Source of the DNA: Sipunculus nudus
Taxonomy: Eukaryota > Annelida > Sipuncula > Golfingiida > Sipunculidae
DNA length: 64,000 nucleotides
Assembly (NCBI GenBank): GCA_026874595.1
Contig: CM049321.1
Coordinates: 6,756,979 to 6,820,978, forward strand
Reading direction: 5' to 3'
The stretch's first letter is position 1. Each line of letters opens with the position of its first letter. Below are positions 36,531-49,100 of the stretch, one piece after another. Below the pieces are notes generated by a model. That model was not told the DNA's origin. It saw only the letters and a list, made by a program, of their open reading frames with translations, and ran no database searches. The position numbers were made by a program, and so were the translations under genes.

Positions 36531-37132
36531 GCTGATGATAAAAAATCATATGGGGCAAGTGAAAGCTGCTGGGCAATTAGCTTAAATGTGAAGCCCTGAT
36601 TTTCATAACAAAAGTAATTCTGGTTATCAAAAAATACAAAATCAGGTTACACAATTGCATGAAAGCCAATCTAATAATTATTGAAGCACCTCATATGAAG
36701 GAATCAGTTTTGTATGGAGCTTTGGTTTACCCCATTTAATAAAGTATTTAAAAAGAACCCAGAAAGCATGCTTCTCGCTGTCACCCCTTTGTCGGCAACC
36801 ACCATCAGACAACCGGTGTTACAAAAACAAAGGTTGAAAATTTTAAAGCCATTTTGACTGAATTATGATTGAAGAGGCAAACATACATGTACAGATGCTT
36901 AACAACAAAGCCATCTCATGGCCCCTCAGAGCCCATTGCTAGTCCTCGGTCAGCTAGCAGATGAGAAGTACATTGCCATTTGTAGCCAACAATGGTCCCA
37001 CTGCACATTGCTATCTGGGTATATTTGACAAAAGTGCTGCATACCTAATTTGATGTATCATGGGTTAGACATAAGTTGAACTTGATTCATTGGAAATAAT
37101 TCTTTAGCTGGACATATATCTTTTCTTTCCAG
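36531..37132. other. unique sequence upstream of the first coding exon
   Basis: Less repetitive DNA, containing a GC-richer patch (about 36770-37010). It ends in the polypyrimidine tract atcttttctttccag before 37133, so at least the final part is intron. No promoter motif identified. Confidence 0.4.
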
Positions 37133-37174
37133 TAACCATGACAACAGTAGCACAATTACGTGGAGCTGTGGAAA
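37133..37174 (+). CDS. exon 1 of the 37-57 kb gene
   Basis: Follows ttttctttccag; five bases then ATG at 37138, twelve codons (MTTVAQLRGAVE) and one base before donor gtgagttg. The acceptor shows an earlier, at least untranslated, exon exists. Confidence 0.55.
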
Positions 37175-40100
37175 GTGAGTTGATTTCTACTTTTATCTGG
37201 GTTTGCATATTATGTTGATTTACAAAGAACCAACAATTTGTGCTTGCTCAACATCTCTTGATGATGTTTGGGTTCCAGTTTGCTGACCCAGTCATTCTTT
37301 GGAAGACCTGTGCATTCTCCTCTGTTACACACATGGACCTGGCGATCTTTTTAGGATGCTAAGCCACAATGTCCATAAATTTTTGGTTAATATAGGGATT
37401 ATAAAATATTGAGTATTTAAACTAATGAGAGACATACTTTTGTCAGCGGCAATCTCCCAGAACAAACTGACCTCAGATTACATGCTAATTTGGTCACAGA
37501 TTGATTCTGTACCCCTAAACTAATGAGTGATTTCTTCTGGCTGAGCCAGGGCTTTCATTAAGACCTGTGATACAAGCAGCCCACTGGCAGGTGTGTGTTA
37601 AAAAACCCCTTGGACGGTCCACACTGACTAAGCTGGGCCTATCAGAGTTCAGTCACACACCAACAACACTCTTGTGCTGTTCCTCCAGGTCCTAAGCCAA
37701 ATGGATTATGAAAGATTTCAGTGAATGAAGTCTTTGATAAAATTTTAAATACTTCTACACAATGATTGATTTGGGGCAGAAAGAACCCTGTGAGACTCTG
37801 AAAATATAGAAAACTGCAAAAATACAGCCCCACTGATATAACAACAACCACAGTATACAGTTACTGAGTGGTGGAATCTTAGGGAGACCAGGAGAGCTGG
37901 ACTATATATTGATGTTTATACTGCTCTAAGTGATATCTCATTATGGATCTCAAGTTTTAATAAAAAAATTAGGTATAATAATCACATGTTAATTATTCAA
38001 CTACTCCAAATATATTAACCATAAATGTCATTAGTCTATTATTGTGACAACATTACTGTAAAATGAGAATATTTCTATGCAAGAGAAGCTTGTGCCATGT
38101 AAATCGACACTGCACAATACAATACATAGTTGATTTATTATAAATAAGGGTAAGGTTAGCCCCAAATTTTTGTGGTAGCATGTTGAAGGTGTATTTATAA
38201 CTTTGGTTTTTATATTTTCAGATGCGGTGAACAACCATCAGATTACAACTCAAGAACTCGAGTACATAATGTGTAAGTTTTGTAATTTTGTTAAGAACAC
38301 ACATTTTTTTTAATCTTTTAAAAATCAAGCAAAACAGTTTCCTACAAGGTTCTAAATATAGAAGACAAACGAGTGTGGAGCAAAAAAGATATTGTTTTTT
38401 TAGTGATCTTTCTTTGTCTGTCTGTTTGTCTGTCTGTGCATAAACCAGGCACAAATCTTAACTGCTGGACCTGGAATCTTCTTGACATCCAGGGAGGTCC
38501 ATGAAAAATCTCCTTGGAAACCTGGAATTAGGTCTCTGTTTCCCATATTCTTGGAGCTATAAGTCTCACAAGTACACCCAGAATAGTAAAAGAATTGAGG
38601 AAATCTCCATTATTTGAACAACTAATGCATTGCTCACCATGATTCTTTGCATGCATATTGGTCATGGAGTGTTTCATCAGTTCCTGCAGACTGGTGGTGC
38701 CCCCTGTATTTTATTCAAATTTTTATGCATTTTGAGATCTTTGAAGAAGCAGTGGTCTGTTAACCAGGCACATATTGTAACCACTTGACCTGGTTAAAAG
38801 ATATCCTTTGAAAAGTCTCTGTTACCCATATCCTCAGAGCTATGGGGCTCCTAAGTACCCCCAGAATTTTGAAATAAATTTGATACAAAAGCTCCAGTAT
38901 CTTAATAACTTATGCATGGATTGCCATGAATCTTGTCATAAATATTGACCATGACTCTCTTTGATTCATTGCATACATAATGAACATGGAGCATTCCATC
39001 AGTTCCTGCAGACTGTTGGCGCCACCTGTAATTTTTTCCAGTATACTTTCAAATAAATCCTTTGTTTAAGTTTTAGGACCATCACCTTTTTCCCTTGTAT
39101 TCAGCTGAGCATCATGGCCCATGGGCTGATTGTTAGAATTATTTATATCATTTACACAATTTTTATAATCTTTTTTATTAGCTCAGCTGACTATAAGTCA
39201 TCTGAGCTATATTAGTCGTGGTCCATTGTCCGTCAGTCCGTCTGTCCGGATGTCCGTCTGTAAGACTGGCACGTTTCGACACCATTGGACCTACAAATCT
39301 GAAATTTGGCAAACAGTTAGATGTCCACAAAACCTCCTACCAATGGGAAAATTGGGTCAATAGGACTTCATTCCTTCGAGATATTAAGGAAAAACCTTAA
39401 TTTTTTATTAGAAATCTATTTTCACACTTCAGGACTGCCTAATATCAAAACCACTCATCTGGTTTTCTTCATATATACCATAAATATTCCTCTATATAGG
39501 TCCTATATACATGCTATATATTAAGTCAGTATTATATAATTTAATAAAGTTATGGGCCCAAACATAATGGACTTTGTAAAAAAATCAGGAAGATATTTGG
39601 TCACTTAAGACCAAAAGTGTTAAAGGTAGGGACTTTTTTCCAGTAGTACAACTTTAATTAATCAAAATTTAATTGTATACCAAAAATTAGATCAAAATCT
39701 GTTAAATTTTTTTAAATATTGGCAAAAATATAAAATTTGTACCTTAAATTTTGCCCAACTTTGACCACGGCACATTTTTTCTTGTAAGTACTGTGGATTT
39801 AATTTTCACAGCATGTATACATAAGGATTTAATCTGTTAAAATCTGAAATTTGAAAATAGAAGCTGCAAAATTAGGCTAGTCATTGAATTTTTATTAGGC
39901 TCTTGTTGTATTCCCTTACATTGTCAAGCAGTCCACTTTGAGGACTGTAGGTCATTCAGTGCACATCTGTATGCTCCCCAGGCTGTTTGCATAATTTTAG
40001 ATGTCCTGAAAATCTCCTACCATACCGAAAATTGGGTCATTAGGACTTCGTTCCTTCGAGATATTAAGGATAAAAACTCTGTTTCCCATAAAAAAAAGCC

Positions 40101-43100
40101 ATTGTTACACTTCAAGGCTGCCTAATATCAAATCCACTGATCAGTTTTTGATCATATTTAGTATTCACATTCTTTCATACATTTTCTATGAACATACCAA
40201 AAATTAGGTCAGTATTGGGTATTATTTTGAAGTTATGGGCCAAAACATAATGCAATTTTTAAAACAAGTGACCCATGGGTCATGACGCTCAGCTGCCAAG
40301 CATGACCTGCGACATCATGGGCTGAGATTCACAACTTCCAGTCAAATTTTGAAAAACCAATTTGCCAATTTTTTAAAATTTTCTACGACAACAGAAATAT
40401 ATATCACCTATGTCTGGTTAAAACACAGTGAATTGATGGTCTGAGGAAAATGTATGATTGTTAAGGTATCCAGAACTATTCCCACAGCTTAGTTGATACC
40501 TGTCAGTCTCAAAAGGAAGACCACAAAGGGAAAAATAAGATCAAAATATATAGCAAAAATCAAGGAAATAATGCAAGAATTATTGAGAAACAGGTGCTTC
40601 TGTATGAATTTTTATTCAATACAAGCCAACTGTACTGCACTTTTATAAATGATGGTAATATTTATTAAGAATATTTGACCCAATCCTTTGCAAGATTACA
40701 TTAATATACGTCCGACTGCCTTCACTTTAACAATTCTTGAAATAATATGATCAAAAGGAATTTAAAGATGGTTGCCTGGTGGCCATATTGGACTTCTGAC
40801 AGGTCTGAAATCAGACAACAACCATTCTCTAAATCAGACCAAAATTGAAGGAAAATTACTGAAACTGCACTGAAAAAAGGATTTCTAAGGTGGCTAACTG
40901 GCAGACATAATGGATTTCTGACAAGTATGACATTTGATATCCCACATTCTCCAATAAGAGACCAAACTTGGGGCAAATTATCCAGTAATGAATGCCCAAA
41001 ATAATTCAAAAGGCATGTCCAGGCGCTCATATTAGATTTATAGATATGCAATTGTAAAAAGTGTAAGTCCAATATTTTTTATTATCACTCTGCTTTTCAA
41101 TGGGGTCAGCAGGGTAGGTAAACTGCCAAACCTGAAAGAAAAGAAATGTAGAAAGCATGACTAAGAGTCTTGAAATAAAACAAAAAGCCATCCTAAATCA
41201 AGGTACACATCCACCTTATGAGAACAAACACTTGCTTTTATATGTGGTGATACATATTAAAATATTCAGATATCTAGTAAACTAAGTTTATTGCTAGGAT
41301 TCCATAAAATAAACTGCAAAATGTTCCCATCATCTTATAAATCAGTAGCTAAACCTTAATACTATACTCTCATAGTCTTAATGCCTGGCTGAAGCATTCA
41401 GACAACAGTGTTTTTGTTATGAAGTAACAACGTACTTATCACTGAGCCTTATCACTTAATAGGCTGATATAAAAGGGAGTCATATGTCACCAGTGTCCCT
41501 CACAATTACAGCCACACAGGGAGATGTACCAGCTGGAGTGGGATGGTTATATATACAAGAAATATAGAGATGGTCTATAAAATAAGTAATTGTGAACACC
41601 CCTTGCCTATTACCTTGGCCTTTTGCCCACATATCAACTGGATTCTTTCTAAATGATGGGTAACTACTAACCACTTAAATCTGGTGTTATTACTTGGCAA
41701 CCAATGGGTGAATAACTTTGACCTGCAACCTTTAACCTGCTGACCAGCTGAACCCAAAATCAATAAGTTATTTATTCAAGCAAAAAGACCCATAAATATG
41801 AAGTTTGAGTCAAACTGAGTGATGCATAGATGTGGCATATGTGAAAGACTGAAGGTTTGGGTTGAACAGTTACACTTGAAATATGCTCACCAGCATTTAG
41901 AACAATTAAATATCGTGACCTTGACCTTTGACTTTTTCAATATCAATAGGCTTCTTCCCTTATTGGTAGGTAAGTCATATATGACAGATGGAAGGTACAG
42001 ATTGAAAAGTTTGCCTGAAAATGACTCCACGCAAGAAGTGGGTGCTATGAACTTGACCTTTGACCTCAAAATCAACAGGTCTTTTCCCCTGTTGGCAGAG
42101 AAACGATATCAGTGCTGGAAGGTTTGGAGTGAAAAGTCTAGCTTGAAATGTGTCCACAACCTTTTCAAAGAAGTGGATCCTGTGACCTTGACCTTTGACC
42201 TTGTGACCTCAAAATCTATAGGATCCTTCTCCAACTTAGTAGGTGAGCTATATGTGAAAGATCAAAGAATTGGGATGAAAGGGTTGGCTTAAAATGCATC
42301 CACAGGCTTTTCAAAGAAGAGGCTCCTGTGACCTTGAACTTTGACCTTTTGACCTAAAAAAAATTATGGTTCTTCCCCTGTTGGTAGGTGAGCTGTATGT
42401 GAAAGATGGAAGGTTTGGGATGAAAATTTTTTCTCAAAGAGTTATTTCTTGGGGGGTGCAAACACACCCCATAACTTTGAGAATATAGGTAGCAGTGACC
42501 TAATTTCAGGTTTGCAAGGAGATCTTTTTATAACCTCTAAGACTGCATAGGGTTCATGGCCCTAACCCCTAAGGTTATGATTTGTGCCCTGCTAACGGAC
42601 GGCCGGCCGGCCGGACGACGGACAAAGACCCATCGCTATAGCCCAGCATGACTGAAAGTCAGCTGAGCTAAAAATCAGAAAATATATTTACTCACCTAAC
42701 ATGAGAATTGCTGAACCTAGAGACTTTTTTTCAGGAATATAACTTTATTTAATCAAGATTCAATTGTTAACCCAAAATTAGATCTGAATTTTGCAAATTT
42801 TTCCAGTTATTAGCATAAATAAAAAATCAATACCTTAAATTTTGTCCAATTTTGGCACTGTTGATTTAATTTTCACAGCATATAAACATAAGGATTTAAT
42901 CTTTTAAAATCTGAAATTTCAAAGAAATTGATTGGAAAGAAAAGCTTTTATTCATGTTTTCATACACCATGTCAAGTGTTGTTTACATCTAGCCCACCTA
43001 GTAGTACAGCCTTCACTTGCATTATGTAACCCACCCCAGGCAGCTTGCCTTGGGTCAGCTTGGCTACTACCAGCAGGCTTCCCCTCTGCCCTGCACCCCC

Positions 43101-46100
43101 CCCCCCCACCAGATGGTGCATAAACTAGATGAATGTTATTATTTTCTGTATTTGATTCATTCTTATTCTAGGCTATGCTACATCTTAGATTTTGTATTGT
43201 ACCACCAGGGTTACAGTGATTAAAGTGTACATTTAATTGTGTCCACAAAGTGGTGTATTGCTATGAAAGTGTGGATGTTCATGAGATAAGTAATTCCTTA
43301 CTTCAGAAGAGTAAAAACTTCACCAGGTGTGAAATTGACTATTAATTCCAGTAATAAATTAAAACTCGGATAGTAATTAGCACAATGACATTGTTTGTCC
43401 CTCATTCAACCAACAGTGTGTATACTTTATTTGAAAAGATGTTTTATTTTATCAGATTCACTGAATCTTTTATTTTATTTTGGTGAATAATAAAATATAT
43501 GTGTATGCATAATATGACCCAATATGAGCTACACTCTGGATAAGTGATGATTGCAACTTTTGCAACAATTCTAATATTTTAACTTAGTTTGTTTTTTACT
43601 CTGTATATATAATGATTGCAACTTTTGCAACAATTCTAATATTTTAACTTATGGTTTCAGTTTTTTACTCTGTATATATAATGATTGCAACTTTTGCAAC
43701 AATTCTAATATTTTAACTTATATTTTTAGTTTTTTTTATTAAAAATTTATAAAACCTGTAAATAAAAAAATGATTCAGATAAAAACGTCTTAATGGAAAA
43801 AGTGGATATGCTTATATATAAACTTAAATGCATTATTCCCTTGAAAGTGAAATAAAGGTATTAGTCCATTCTGTCCACTTGCCTGTCCATCTGTAAATTT
43901 TCATATGCATCACAGTATCTGAAAACTTTTACTGTTTTTCTTCATGACAGTCTTGTCAGAGTATTAGTTTGCAATCATATTTTTAGAACTTTTCTATAAC
44001 CAAGTAGGAGGGCCCCTTTCCTCTTAGCTTTTCATATTCTTATATAAATGAAAAACGTTACAATAGAATATTTCTACATCCACCTTCGTGCTGCTCTAAC
44101 TTTTCCCTTCTCCTAACCCCATCCCAAAGTGGGCCTCAGTAAGCAAGAACAAAATGAATCAGATATATTCATACTTTAATATTTTGTATAATTATTCGTC
44201 CATAGGTACCTATGTACATGCCAGAAATTATGTCAATATTGTGTAATATGTAGACATAGTGGGCATCACAATAATGTACCTTGTCAAGACTAAAGAGATA
44301 TTGTGTCATTCAGTCACAAATTCATAAATCACTTCATCAGCATAGTTAATCATAACATCATATCTGTCAAATTGAAAGCTTGCAGACTACCATACACTTT
44401 AGATCCTTCAACAAATAGCCTTATCACTATTCTACTACTGCTTATTACTGGTGTCATTGCATTCATTTTTGCTCAAATATATCACAATTTTCAACCCCTC
44501 CTAAATAAATAAAAAATTAACCACTATATTTGACTCTATTAATCCATCAGTCAGGTAATTTTCATTTATCATTTACTCACATATTACATTACATTCCTTT
44601 ATAATAGCCCAACATGTCCAAGATATTCATAAGCTTTATTGACTCGATATAGTATCACAGTGGAGAAACATTTATAGTCCAATCACGATCAGCTGAGCAC
44701 CGTGACCCATGGGTCCCTTGTTACTCTTAGGTCCATTGCCTTTTTTGCCCTTATTGCGTGATTAAATTGTTTTAGTCCACATTTTTATATATTACAGAGT
44801 ACAATATATACTTATTGTAGCCGCCAAATCAAAGAATTGTGGATTCTTTTTTTTCTACATGGTTCAGCCAATGCCACTGTGTTAGTTTCCGGAGAATCCT
44901 CTGACACACTTGGACCAACATTTCCAAAACCCGGCATACGGTAGTTATTCACTCATGCACCTTTGTAGTTCTGCCTAACAAAGACTGGTGGTGCCACTGC
45001 CGTCCTTATCTGGCAGTATGAATCTGGGTGTCTTTTAATTCTAACAGCCCATATCTCAGGAGTGGTTCAATGTATTGAGCTGAAATGTTGCATATTTAAT
45101 CCATAGATCTTGGATCTTTCCATTTTGTAGTCATCTAGACTGGTGGTGTCCATCCATGTTATTGTGATCCATTTGTCTTAGTGATTGGTTCAACTTAATG
45201 GCCTGAAATTGTGCATGTCCATAGATCTTGCATGGATACCTCCATCTTACTGGTGGTACCATCCATGTGTTTGCTTTAGTTGAAAATTGCTCATATCTCA
45301 GGAGTTGGTTTAACGATTGGTCTGATATTTGGAATGTACATCCAACCTGGAAAGTTCTCACACACTAGACAGATGGCCCAACCTACCTTACTGTTTTCAA
45401 AGTATAAATAAATTAATGCTCTTTTCTCAGGAGTAATTTGCCGTATTGGCCTGAAATTGTGCATGTTGATAGACCTCAAATACCTCCAAGACTGGTGGTG
45501 CCATCTTTGATTGTTTTCATGCAGTGCCCATCCATATGTTTGCTTTGGGTGAATATTGCTCATGTCTCATGAGTGGTTCAATGTTTTGGTCCGAAATGTG
45601 GCATGTACATCCATTTTTGAGAGTTATCTTGTAAACTAGACAGGTGGCACCACCTACCTTACCATTTTCAAAGTCTAAATTAAAGCCCCTTTTTAAAGGG
45701 TGATTTGCTGTATTGGCCTGAAATTGTGCATGTCCATAGGTCTTTGATACCGGAATCTGCGGAATCTGCATCTGTTATTGAGTGCCATTCATCTATTTTT
45801 GCTTTGGGTAAATATCCCTCAAATCTGAGGAGTTGATGGATGCATTAGCCAAAAATTTTGGCATGTTTATCCGTCTTGTTGTAGACCAGAAGGGTGGTGC
45901 CACCTGCTGTTCTGTACAGAAAACATTAATGCACTTTTACTAAGTGGTAAATTGCTGTCTCAGCCTGAAACCTTGTATGGTGTATCCATCTGTTAATATA
46001 TTTTTGGAGAAAATTGCACATGAATGAGGTGTTTATTTGGCATCACTGGTGTCAAAATTGGGAGTAATGTCATGTCAGGAACATTTTATACCTTAATCTA

Positions 46101-49100
46101 TACCATGCCTCTATGATATGGCTGATACACATAGTCGCTTGTTGACTACCTGTTATCAAGTTATATTTTGTTTATGCTCATTTGTAAAATATATTACAGT
46201 GTTAATGTTTTGCTCCATTTATTTCGGTTAAGATATATAATGTGCATTATTATATACAATTTATTCTATATTTTATAGGGTTTCCTATATTCCCAGTTTG
46301 TATATTAAATGCATATTACTTTCATATAGTTGAAATACTGATAATTTTATAAATATTTGATCATGAGAGGCTACTGCATCTTGCCTATAGTCCATGAGAG
46401 TGTACATGCAGAATTTGTCTTAAATTTATACATTAAGTATTTGATTATCACCAAGTAGCAAGGCCATTTCCCCTTAGCTTTTCAAATGCTAATATATTAA
46501 AAAAATAGAAATAAGTGCATATTGAATTTGCTTATTTTATACAAGGTTCAGCTGAGCCCTGTGACCTATGGGTAACTTGTTGAAATTAAGATATTAAATA
46601 TGATGAAATGCAAGGATTTTGTGTAATTCGACAGACAAGAAATTATGATACTTAAAGACACAATTAATATTTTTCAATTAAAATTTTAGGTTGTAGATCC
46701 TAAGCTCTTTATATTGCAGATTTATAAATACTAATTAAATTTATAAGAGTTATACAAATGTGATAAAACAGTCTGATATAACACAAGTGCTCAGGTCACT
46801 TCTTAGCTCATAAAGTGAGGAATATATAACCAGTAGCTGGGGATCTCTGCAACAGAAGAGTTGAAAACCATTTGCATTTTCTCTATGAAATTAATAAGAT
46901 ATAAGTTAAATATATATTCGGAAATTATTTTGACTATAATGAAAGTTATTATTCAAACTGACATTATGGATACCTGATTGGATAAACCACATGATGGGCT
47001 TACCAGTGAGTGTACAGTGTCCTGCAGAGTGGAATTCTAATAGATTCATTTTTATATGCCAGCCTAATGATGGAAGTATTATGGGATACCAACCATCGAT
47101 CCATTAAATCTTAGTGTCCCAACAATAACTTAACGAGGTTTCAATGGATTTTCATCAAAGTCACCATGACTACTTACCAACAGATTATCTCACCCCAGTT
47201 CAATCATAGGCAAAATCCAAAAATTTAATAATAGGGTATAAGGGTCACTATGATTACCTAACAAGAATACAAACAATTTCAATAAAACTCGATCATCAGA
47301 AATGTTAATCATTAAATATCTCACCTAAGTTTGATATCCAGTGAAATCCATGCATCTTTAATGAGGTCACAGGTAACCTCACTTTGGAGGCACCTTGGTG
47401 AATCAAACAAAAAATCTATGGATATTGATGAAACACATTATAAATATTTTTACCAATAGAGTTTCTTAACTCATTAAATTCTTAGCAGATTTCAAGCATA
47501 TTTAATTAGGACAGAGGTTACCAGGCTGTTTTGCACAAGCCACATTCTTTGTGGTGTTGCTGTGATAACTCACAAAGAACATGAAGGATTTTGATAAAAC
47601 TTGTTAAAAAAGTTAATAATATTTATTGCCTATAAGTTTGATTTCCAGCGAAATCCATACATAATGACTTCAGAGGTCACTGCACTTTTGAGGCACATTG
47701 GTGACTAAACAGATATTCTATGGATTTTCATGAAACTCATTATACATATTTTACCAACAGAGTTTCTCACAAGAATTATATTCTCATCAAAATTCACACA
47801 TATTTAATGAGGTCAGAGCTCACTGCACTTTGGAGGCATCGTGGTGACTTAAAAAAACCTGAGGATTTTCATGAAACTCATACATATTAACCAATAGACT
47901 TTCTCACCTTAATTACATTTTAATCGAAATATTTAATGAGGTCCATGGTCAACAGATACAAGACAGATGTAGTCATGTTTGCAGTAGTCATACCCTGACA
48001 GGAGGCACTAAAAGCAATTTTTCAAATATGTGGAATTAACTTTAATAACTCCTGAATGATCAGCTGGAGTGATTTTCTTAGTGAAAATAAAATTGCTTGA
48101 GTAAATTATTCAGATACCAAAAATTTGCACAAATCTTTGCCAAGGCATTACCCTTACTATGGGATATTCAGAAATGCAGCATTTTCCTTTTTATAAAATT
48201 CTCAAGATCCAGATTTGCTATAGATCACTTCCACAATTTTATCAGTTGCTGCTGGTATCATTGCTGAGATATCCTGAAAATTTCATCAAAATCTGTTCAT
48301 AACATTTTGAGTAATGTTGCTAACAGACAATCCAGTGTCTGCAAAAGCATAACCACCCCCCCCCCCCCCTTGGAGGTAAATATAAATACCAGCCAGATTT
48401 CAGCTGCCAAACAGCTGAGTATATTTTTAGCTCAGCTGACTAAAAGTCATCTGAGCTATAGCAATCATTCTTTGTCTCTTGTCCGTCCAGTCATCCGGCT
48501 GACCTTTAACAGGGCACAAATCCTAACAACTGGACCAGGAATCTTCTAACCTGGCATCCATGGGAAACCTGAAATTTGGTCTCTGTTACCCATATTCTAT
48601 ATTCATATTCCATAAGCTATGGGGCTCCGAATTACCCCCCAGAATAATAAAAATTTGATACAAAAGCTCAAGTATCTGAACAACTAATGCATTGATCACC
48701 TTGATTTTAGCATGGATATTTATCTTGGAGTGTTTCATCAGTTTCTGCAGACTGGTGGCGCGACCTGTATTTTTTCAATTTTTACAATTTTTTTACTCTA
48801 TTTTTGAGACCCCTTAAGATGCGGTCATCTGTTAACAGGGCACAAATCTTAACAATTAGACCTAGAATCTTAATTTTCTCTTGTCATGCAGAGAGGCCCA
48901 TGAAAAGTCTCCTTGGAAACCTGAAATTAGGTCACTGTTACCAATAACCTCTGAGCTATGGGGCTCTGAAGTACCCCCAGAATAATATGAAAATTTGATA
49001 CAAAACCTGAAGTAACTGAACAACTATTGCATTGATCACCATGATTTTTTGCATGGATATTGATGATGGAATGTTTTATCAGTTTTCTGCAGTCTGGTGG

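Larger units (their letters stand above)
39179..44721 (+). mobile_element. composite Helentron-like element with a nested minus-strand copy
   Basis: Starts with hairpin TAGCTCAGCTGACT/AGTCATCTGAGCTA (39179-39209), then gtccgtc-type repeats and two internal units (phrases 'ccttcgagatattaagga', 'gggccaaaacataatg', 'ttaattttcacagcat') near 39300-39880 and 39960-42910. The second is split by the insertion at 40266-42670. It ends at TCAGCTGAGC (44690-44699), gtgacccatgggtcccttgtt. Treating the whole span as one element is inference; the boundaries are seen. Confidence 0.55.

Noticed and set aside
40722-41072. Minus-strand frame of 116 codons inside the nested HINE
   Set aside because: It runs across two diverged repeat units (repeated 'ccaatatggccacca'-type text), so it is repeat-derived; no transposase, Rep or helicase motif is present.
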